Source of the DNA: Verrucomicrobiales bacterium
Lineage (GTDB): Bacteria > Verrucomicrobiota > Verrucomicrobiia > Verrucomicrobiales > DEV007
Assembly: GCA_021648365.1 (NCBI GenBank)
Contig: JAKISY010000077.1
Location: forward strand, 1-21,875
Length of the DNA stretch: 21,875 nucleotides
Direction: 5' to 3'
Position 1 is the stretch's first letter. Every line of letters begins with the position of its first letter. Positions 16,702 through 21,875 of the stretch are shown piece by piece. Made by a program: the position numbers and the translations under genes. The notes below the pieces were generated by a model that was not told where the DNA came from, searched no databases, and worked only from the letters and a program-made list of their open reading frames with translations.

Positions 16702-16748
16702 CTAACTATAGAAAATAACTACTAAAAGTAGTTAGGACTTGGCGCCAA
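16702..16748. promoter_or_regulatory. phased half-sites and palindrome upstream of cysK
   Basis: TAACTA occurs at 16703-16708 and 16716-16721 and in inverted form (TAGTTA) at 16729-16734, each exactly 13 bases from the last. The second and third form a perfect dyad, TAACTAC-TAAAA-GTAGTTA (16716-16734). Five bases on is the perfect palindrome TTGGCGCCAA (16739-16748). This lies 50-96 bases before the cysK ATG, where an operator is expected. I cannot assign it to a known cysteine regulator. Confidence 0.5.
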
Positions 16749-16797
16749 TGCCTTTCCTACTCCCTAAATCAACTCAATTCCAAACCATCAAATAGCC

Positions 16798-17784
16798 ATG
16801 CGTGGAAAACTATACAATAACATCGTCGAGACCGTAGGAGATACTCCGCTCGTCAAACTCAATCGTGTCAGCGAAGGCCTCGAAGCTACCATCGCCCTCA
16901 AATGCGAATTTTTCAACCCCCTCGGCTCAGTAAAAGACCGTATCGGCATGGCTATGATCAATGCAGGCGAAGAACAAGGTCTGGTCACGAAAGACACCGT
17001 TATCGTCGAACCCACCAGTGGCAACACCGGTATTGCCTTAGCTTTTGTCTGTGCCGCCCGCGGTTACAAACTGATCCTCACCATGCCCGAGACGATGAGC
17101 CTAGAACGCCGTACCCTACTCTCTCTGCTCGGCGCAGAATTGGTGCTCACGCCTGGTCCCAAAGGCATGAAAGGCTGCATCGAAAAAGCGGAAGAAATCG
17201 CAGCCGCTACCCCCAATTCATGGATCCCATCCCAATTCACCAATCCAGCCAATCCAGCTATTCACAGCAAAACCACCGCTGAAGAAATCTGGAACGACAC
17301 CGACGGAGCCGTGGACATCATCGTCGCTGCAGTGGGCACAGGTGGCACTGCTACAGGTTGCGCAGAAGCACTGAAACCACGCAAGGAAAGTCTGCAAGTC
17401 GTAGTGGTCGAACCACAGGACTCTCCCGTCATTTCACAAACCCTGAAAGGCGAAGAACTCACCCCAGGACCGCACAAAATTCAGGGCACAGGCGCAGGGT
17501 TCATCCCTGGCAATCTGCACCTCAATTCCGCAGACGGCGATTCCCTCATTTCAGAATGCCTGAAAGTCTCCAATGATGACGCTTTCACCATGGCACGTAG
17601 ATTAGCCAAAGAAGAAGGACTGCTAGTTGGCATTAGCTCTGGAGCCAACGTCTGTGCAGCCATCGAGCTTGCCAAACGTCCAGAAAACAAAGGCAAACTG
17701 ATCGTCACCGTGGCATGTTCCACTGGCGAACGCTACTTGAGCACCCCACTCGCAGACGAAGCGAGAGCTGCTGTTGGCGCTTAA
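16798..17784 (+). CDS. cysK: cysteine synthase (O-acetylserine sulfhydrylase)
   Basis: CysK makes L-cysteine from O-acetylserine and sulfide using pyridoxal phosphate, the last step of sulfate assimilation. The 328-residue protein shows the full set of motifs: N-terminal VGDTPLVKLNRV (13-24), the PLP lysine Lys46 in GSVKDRIG, the substrate loop TSGNTG (73-78), QFTNPANP (146-153), the phosphate-binding loop GTGGTATG (180-187), and GISSGAN near the C-terminus, whose serine contacts the pyridine nitrogen. It lacks the N-terminal haem region and CBS domains of cystathionine beta-synthase. The QFTNPANP form is typical of O-acetylserine enzymes. The ATG at 16798 has no Shine-Dalgarno. It is transcribed alone: divergent from the PCD-family gene and closed by a strong terminator 26 bases after the stop. 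The upstream phased half-sites may control it. Confidence 0.97.
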   Translation: MRGKLYNNIVETVGDTPLVKLNRVSEGLEATIALKCEFFNPLGSVKDRIGMAMINAGEEQGLVTKDTVIVEPTSGNTGIALAFVCAARGYKLILTMPETMSLERRTLLSLLGAELVLTPGPKGMKGCIEKAEEIAAATPNSWIPSQFTNPANPAIHSKTTAEEIWNDTDGAVDIIVAAVGTGGTATGCAEALKPRKESLQVVVVEPQDSPVISQTLKGEELTPGPHKIQGTGAGFIPGNLHLNSADGDSLISECLKVSNDDAFTMARRLAKEEGLLVGISSGANVCAAIELAKRPENKGKLIVTVACSTGERYLSTPLADEARAAVGA

Positions 17785-17810
17785 TCTGCAAGAAAACTAA
17801 ACTTCACACT

Positions 17811-17850
17811 CAGGGTATCTCGTCCAATACGAGATACCCTGATTTTTTTT
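17811..17850 (+). terminator. strong rho-independent terminator after cysK
   Basis: A perfect 13-bp stem (17811-17823 with 17829-17841) around CCAAT is followed by A and eight T (17843-17850). It separates cysK from the next gene on the same strand. Confidence 0.95.
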
Positions 17851-17873
17851 GAGAACCAGTAAATCCAACACCA

Positions 17874-17905
17874 TTGACAATTCTCATTCGATTTTTTGAT
17901 TTATT
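17874..17905 (+). promoter_or_regulatory. possible promoter of the TPR/Lys-rich protein gene
   Basis: A perfect -35 TTGACA (17874-17879) follows the cysK terminator. No good -10 lies at 17 bases; the best are TTGATT at 16-base spacing and TTTATT at 20-base spacing. The gene needs a promoter here because the terminator isolates it, but the exact -10 is unclear. Confidence 0.35.
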
Positions 17906-17923
17906 GGTGTATCTAAGAAACCC

Positions 17924-19030
17924 ATGACGGAAAAAACACAACAGCCCGCCTCAGCGCCAGTCCCTGTAGCTGAAACCACAGAAGAGATCTCCGATGTGCT
18001 CTCTCAATTAGAAACTCACAAAAAAACGGTCATCCTAGCTATAGTCGGCGCTGCCCTAGTGCTCAGTGGCGTGATTGTCTTTCGTGGCATCACCAGTGAA
18101 AAACACCTCGCCGCAGCTCAAGCCTATTCTCAAGCCGCTAACTCACGGAACATCGAAGAGCTCGATCAAGTGATCGCAGATTTCCCCAAATCGGTAGCAG
18201 CAGGCGATGCCCTGCTCACCAAAGCAGAACTGCAAGTCACCTCAGGAAAGACCGATGACGCACGCAGCACCCTCTTAGCCTTCACAGAAAAATACAGCAG
18301 CCACCCACGTCACAGTCAGGGACTCTTTGCCATGGGTAACCTCTACCAAGTAGGTGGAGATAATGACAATGCTAGTAAATACTACGATCGAGTGCTCAAA
18401 GAATATCCCAAAACCGACCTCGCCCCCTTTGTCATGATCCGTCAAGGCGACCTGCTGTTAGCCGCTGGCAAAAAAGATGAAGCCCGTCAGAAATACGAAG
18501 CCATCATGCCCGCTTACCGAGGCACCCCGTTTTTCGAGAGAGTCGAAGAAAAAATCAAATTGCTGGAAATCGAAAAACTTCCCGTAGTGGACGAACCTAA
18601 AAAACCTAGTCCCAAAAAAGTCGCTACTAAAACGCCAGCTACCACCAAAACTCCAGCAAAACCCGTAGCCAAACCGCCCGCTAAAGCTACGCCTAAACCC
18701 AATAAGCCCGCAGTTAAAAAGGTCAAAAAGGAAGCACCTAAAAAAGCAGCCAACCCTAGCCCAGCCGCTAATACTAAAATGCCACCAGTGAAAAAAGCAC
18801 CTGCAAAAAAAGCCAAAACGCCACCTGCGAAAAAAGCACCTGCGACCCCACCCTCTGCCACCCCCGCTAAGAAAAAAGTGGCAGAACCAAAAAAAGCAGC
18901 TCCTCCAAAAACTAACAAAGCTGACAAGAAACCCTCCCCAGCTACACCGCCTGTGACAGAGAAAAAAGAAGCTGCTAAGAAAGCCGACCCTACTCCTACT
19001 CCCGACCCCGATCCCGCTGAGAAAAAATAG
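17924..19030 (+). CDS. membrane-anchored TPR protein with Lys/Pro/Ala-rich tail
   Basis: This 368-residue protein has a polar N-terminus (1-34), one membrane segment (about 35-54, VILAIVGAALVLSGVIVF) preceded by Lys33-Lys34, a TPR-like helical domain (about 60-215), and a long low-complexity tail (about 222-368). By the positive-inside rule the N-terminus is cytoplasmic and the rest periplasmic. The clearest TPR units are about 130-162 (GNLYQVGGDNDNASKYYDRV) and 167-198 (GDLLLAAGKKDEARQKYEAI). This layout resembles YfgM-type anchored TPR proteins, which assist envelope protein folding. The tail is built from K-K-A-P-A-K-like units, recalling histone H1-like tails, and turns acidic at the very end (DPDPAEKK). 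If periplasmic, it could bind anionic wall or outer membrane polymers; that is inference. No Shine-Dalgarno precedes the ATG. A strong hairpin follows at 19117-19139. Confidence 0.88.
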   Translation: MTEKTQQPASAPVPVAETTEEISDVLSQLETHKKTVILAIVGAALVLSGVIVFRGITSEKHLAAAQAYSQAANSRNIEELDQVIADFPKSVAAGDALLTKAELQVTSGKTDDARSTLLAFTEKYSSHPRHSQGLFAMGNLYQVGGDNDNASKYYDRVLKEYPKTDLAPFVMIRQGDLLLAAGKKDEARQKYEAIMPAYRGTPFFERVEEKIKLLEIEKLPVVDEPKKPSPKKVATKTPATTKTPAKPVAKPPAKATPKPNKPAVKKVKKEAPKKAANPSPAANTKMPPVKKAPAKKAKTPPAKKAPATPPSATPAKKKVAEPKKAAPPKTNKADKKPSPATPPVTEKKEAAKKADPTPTPDPDPAEKK

Positions 19031-19116
19031 CTGCCTATTCAGCTTATCTGCCAAGGACACCCCTCGAACGCGGGATCCCCTACAGTTTTGCATTCGTTAC
19101 AACTTGATCCAATTAG

Positions 19117-19139
19117 GGCGGCCGCTTCGGCCGCCTTTT
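19117..19139. terminator. GC-rich terminator between convergent genes
   Basis: GGCGGCCG (19117-19124) and CGGCCGCC (19128-19135) form a perfect 8-bp stem with a 3-base loop, followed by TTTT. It lies 86 bases past the TPR gene stop and 5 bases from the SulP gene stop, so it may serve both, although the T run favours the + strand. Confidence 0.8.
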
Positions 19140-19144
19140 AAATT

Positions 19145-20995
19145 TCAGCCGACTCCATCATCAGTCTTTTTTGAAGGATCAAAAAAGATCTTCACATCCG
19201 CCTCCTTAGTGCCAAGCAACTCTTGCGCACGCAGCAGCGCATTGCGCGTAGATAGATTAGGGCGGCGAGGGGAATTGATGAATATATTCGACCGCCCAAG
19301 TTCATCGACCAAACCCGAGTCGCGCAGCACTCGATAGACCTCTTTGTTCGCCCCGCTGATGATCAAATCACGCCCGGTCGAACGCAGGAAAAACATCAGC
19401 TCCTCCAAAGCCATCACACTCGTCGCATCCAAATGACGAGCATTTTTTAAGCGCAAAATCACAATCCTCAGATTGGGATCCATGCAGGTTTTTTGAATCT
19501 GAGAACGAAAAAGTTCCGCTGCCCCAAAAAACAACTCCCCCTCGACATGCACAATGGCAATCGCCGGAGTCGGTCGCCCCCGCTGCTCTCCAGCCTCAGC
19601 CAACTGCCCATCCTCCATGAACTCATACTCCGACAAATGAGGGCGACTAGCTTTGCGCAAATACAATACAATCGATACCCCCACCCCCACAAAAATAGCC
19701 ACATTCAAAGGCGCTAACAAAGCGGAAACAAAGGTCACCACCAAAACCACCGCATCAGAACGCGTAGAGCGCAAAGCCACCCGAATGTGGCGTCTGTTGA
19801 TCAAAGCGCCCGCCACACAAATCACCAAAACCGCCATCACCGCCTTAGGCACATAATCCATATAGCCACCCAACAAAACCGCAGCGACAGCCACCAACAC
19901 ACCGCTGATGATACTAGACAAACGGCTCACCGCCCCACTGGTGAAATTCAATAGCGATCGCGTCGGCGAACCCGAAGCCGGCATCCCCCCCATCATCGAA
20001 CAAGCCAGATTAGCAATGCCTAGACCTAACATATCCTGATTCATATCCGGACGATCCCCGTTCCTACTCGCTAAAGTTTTAGACATCATCGAATTCTCCA
20101 AAGCCGCCAAAAACGCCACAGCAAAAGCGATACTGAACAAACGACTGACATCACTGAACATGCCCGCCTGAGAAAAGCGTGGAATCGAGGGTTTCAAATC
20201 GGAAATGTTAAAACCCGCAAAAGTCTCCAATTCAAACCCCGCATAACGAGTCAGCAGAACCGAAGCTACCGTCATCAAAAGGAGCGTGATAGCAAAAACT
20301 GGCAGCTTTTTGAACATTCTACCCAAGCCATACCAAAGAACAAAAGTCATTGCCCCCAATGCTAGCGGTTGCCAATGCGTCCTAGGCGCCGCCTCCACCG
20401 TCGCCCCCAAAATCGTGATAAACGTCCGCGCACTACCACTATCCCCTCCACTGTTCAAGTCCACTCCCATCACATGCCGCAGCTGATTGACAATGATCAA
20501 CACCGCTGCTGCCGAGATATAGCCCACCACCACACTCCTACTGATAAACTGAATCAAATCTGCCACCCTCAGATAAGCCCCAATCACCAACATCACCCCA
20601 ATCATGAAAACCAACAAGGGCATCAAAGCCAGCATGTACAAATGCGGATACACCGCAAAATAACTGAACAACATGAAGGCGGTAGCATTTGTCGGTCCAA
20701 TGACCGTATGACGTGAACCAGAAAAGAACGGTGCCACCATCGCCGCCAAGGCACCCGTCACAATACCATAATAGATAGGCAACTCCGCAATCACCGCGTA
20801 GGCCATGCCTTGCGAAAAAGTCAACAAAGCCACATTAAAGCCAGACCGAGCATCCGCCTGGAAACCCGCCAATGAATAGCCCTTGAAATCGCGCCGAATC
20901 GGCAAGGGATCAAGCTCGTTGTCCCTGACAAATGACCTCAAAGCATGCAGCGCGTTCCTTGCAATCAGTCTGGTTCGTCTCAACTTCACTATCAA
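19145..20995 (-). CDS. SulP family anion transporter with C-terminal STAS domain
   Basis: SulP proteins move sulfate, bicarbonate or dicarboxylates across the inner membrane. The 616-residue protein has a short basic N-terminus, then the SulP signature around 53-110 (GFNVALLTFSQGMAYAVIAE, then GIVTG and HTVIGPTNATAFML). Many hydrophobic segments follow to about residue 450, and a cytoplasmic STAS domain runs from 478 to about 575 (AIAIVHVEGELFFGAAELF, with HLDATSVMALEEL around Asp523/Ser526). A tail of about 40 residues follows. Substrate cannot be read from sequence; the nearby cysK makes sulfate attractive but bicarbonate is equally possible. No ATG is available at the N-terminus: an in-frame TAA lies upstream and the first start codons are TTG at 20993-20995 or GTG two codons later, so the true start is uncertain by a few residues. 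It is convergent with the TPR gene, and the transposase lies upstream on the same strand. Confidence 0.94.
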   Translation of the reverse strand: MIVKLRRTRLIARNALHALRSFVRDNELDPLPIRRDFKGYSLAGFQADARSGFNVALLTFSQGMAYAVIAELPIYYGIVTGALAAMVAPFFSGSRHTVIGPTNATAFMLFSYFAVYPHLYMLALMPLLVFMIGVMLVIGAYLRVADLIQFISRSVVVGYISAAAVLIIVNQLRHVMGVDLNSGGDSGSARTFITILGATVEAAPRTHWQPLALGAMTFVLWYGLGRMFKKLPVFAITLLLMTVASVLLTRYAGFELETFAGFNISDLKPSIPRFSQAGMFSDVSRLFSIAFAVAFLAALENSMMSKTLASRNGDRPDMNQDMLGLGIANLACSMMGGMPASGSPTRSLLNFTSGAVSRLSSIISGVLVAVAAVLLGGYMDYVPKAVMAVLVICVAGALINRRHIRVALRSTRSDAVVLVVTFVSALLAPLNVAIFVGVGVSIVLYLRKASRPHLSEYEFMEDGQLAEAGEQRGRPTPAIAIVHVEGELFFGAAELFRSQIQKTCMDPNLRIVILRLKNARHLDATSVMALEELMFFLRSTGRDLIISGANKEVYRVLRDSGLVDELGRSNIFINSPRRPNLSTRNALLRAQELLGTKEADVKIFFDPSKKTDDGVG

Positions 20996-21059
20996 TAACC
21001 TTGGCTCAGCTTCCCCTTCTTACAAGAAGAAAGCCCACATCCTATATTTTTATTCTCAA

Positions 21060-21854
21060 CTACCCGATCACATTTGTCCTCAAATCTCGCAGTACTCGCA
21101 ACTCCCCCCACTGCGCCCCCCTCATCCTACGAGCACCATCCCTTCGGTTCTCCCCGAATTGATCCCGCTTAGCCTCAAAAAACTCATCCACAAATCGCTG
21201 ACTTCCCAATACCGCTCCATCCGTAAAGTAGCGCACTCGGCAACGCAACGCCACGGCTACTGGCAACCTCCCTCCAGATTCCAATACCTGCTCAATCTCC
21301 TCCTGACGGAAACCTGCCTTAGCCTTTTCATAACCATCAGCCCCCTGATTAGCCTCCACTTCCTCCCCCTTCACATACAGCAAACAGCGATACTCCGCCT
21401 CCACCGTCCGCCAAGCCACCCGCTGACGTCCCGTCACCGCAAAGGTCAGCCCCTGTCGAGCCGCGCGGTTCCCCGCCACCGCTGCCGCATACGAACACCA
21501 ACGGTATGCTTCTGGAACCTTCGCCAACCCCGCCCGAATCGGATTCAGATCAATGTATGCCGCCACCACCCTCAGTGCCTCGCTACCATCCGCCCCCTCT
21601 CCCGCCCCCTCTAACAACACACTTTTAAAACGCCCCTCCCACAAAGTCCCGCTACGATCATGCGTTTTATTATAAGCCAGCGTCATCTTCAATTTCAGTT
21701 CCTTCATGAACATTGACAAATCAAACAAACGCTCCTTGATCCCCAGCGCCATTTCAGACAACCTACTCTCCGCCCCCATTTCCCTGCATCGCTCCACCTC
21801 CGCCACCATCAGCCGCGTAGACCACTCCCCCTTCAACGCCCCCAAGCCCTCCAA
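21060..21854 (-). CDS. Y1 (REP-associated type) transposase, N-terminal half missing
   Basis: The visible 264 residues carry the C-terminal part of the Y1 transposase family: LAYNKTHDRSGTLWEGRFKS (59-78), with Tyr61 a candidate nucleophile, then YIDLNPIRAGL (100-110) and AYRWCSYAAA (116-125). A basic C-terminal extension follows. Full members have about 150 more residues before this point, including the metal-binding HUH motif (N-H-F/V-H). None is present here. The frame is closed by TGA at 21870-21872, and the only start near the edge is TTG at 21852-21854; the first internal ATG is codon 16. Either a stop or frameshift has split the gene, or the HUH part lies beyond the window in another frame. 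As it stands the protein should not cut DNA. No terminal repeats or target duplications are visible on the one end I can see. Confidence 0.78.
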   Translation of the reverse strand: MEGLGALKGEWSTRLMVAEVERCREMGAESRLSEMALGIKERLFDLSMFMKELKLKMTLAYNKTHDRSGTLWEGRFKSVLLEGAGEGADGSEALRVVAAYIDLNPIRAGLAKVPEAYRWCSYAAAVAGNRAARQGLTFAVTGRQRVAWRTVEAEYRCLLYVKGEEVEANQGADGYEKAKAGFRQEEIEQVLESGGRLPVAVALRCRVRYFTDGAVLGSQRFVDEFFEAKRDQFGENRRDGARRMRGAQWGELRVLRDLRTNVIG

Positions 21855-21875
21855 GTAATCTCCATCCGTTCACCC

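Noticed and set aside
18458..19093. 211-codon frame on the - strand, rich in Phe, Gly, Cys, Ser, Arg
   Set aside because: It is the mirror of the Lys/Pro/Ala-rich tail; the odd composition is forced by the AAA/CCN/GCN codons of the real gene.
20883..21614. 243-codon frame on the + strand
   Set aside because: It lies opposite the SulP start and the transposase; its Pro/Ser/Leu/His/Arg composition is that of an antisense shadow, while the opposite strand has clear family motifs.
1..21875. CRISPR array, tRNA or rRNA genes, prophage or defence genes
   Set aside because: No spaced direct repeats, no cloverleaf-like sequences and no recognisable phage or defence proteins were found on either strand.

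Overview
The window looks like chromosomal DNA of a Verrucomicrobiota bacterium, probably Verrucomicrobiales. This is inferred from gene style and intergenic texture: a two-subunit E1 2-oxo acid dehydrogenase, a LWEGRFKS-type Y1 transposase, large exported helical proteins, and almost no Shine-Dalgarno sites. No marker gene settles it. The genes are densely packed, with no gene-free stretch over 300 bases; the longest gaps are 8727-9021, 16568-16797, 7831-8036 and 12775-12965. I saw no rRNA, tRNA or CRISPR array.

Layout: 2-559 (+) is the end of an unrecognised protein. It converges, with a 3-base gap, on a giant exported protein of 2019 residues (563-6622, -) that is AT-rich and holds a 10-G and an 8-G tract in frame. 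Upstream of it on the same strand is mnmA (6733-7830, -), the tRNA 2-thiouridylase. The divergent spacer 7831-8036 holds a perfect 23-bp inverted repeat. A one-pass membrane protein follows (8037-8726, +), then smc (9022-12774, +), behind a promoter that carries two NrdR-box-like operators at the spacing typical of NrdR control. Next come E1 alpha, E1 beta and E2 of a 2-oxo acid dehydrogenase complex (12966-16254, +), which need an E3 encoded elsewhere. A degenerate pterin dehydratase-family gene (16283-16567, -) converges on E2. It is divergent from cysK (16798-17784, +), which ends in a textbook terminator. A membrane-anchored TPR protein with a Lys/Pro/Ala-rich tail follows (17924-19030, +). 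Across a terminator lies a SulP-STAS anion transporter (19145-20995, -), and at the right edge is a Y1 (REP-associated type) transposase lacking its N-terminal half (21060-21854, -).

How the genes work together: MnmA, SMC and the dehydrogenase operon are housekeeping functions. CysK and the SulP transporter could both serve sulfur assimilation, but they are not in one operon and the SulP substrate is unknown. The strongest candidates for something undescribed are the NrdR-like control region in front of smc, the giant exported protein with homopolymeric G tracts, and the small-hairpin clusters on both sides of smc.
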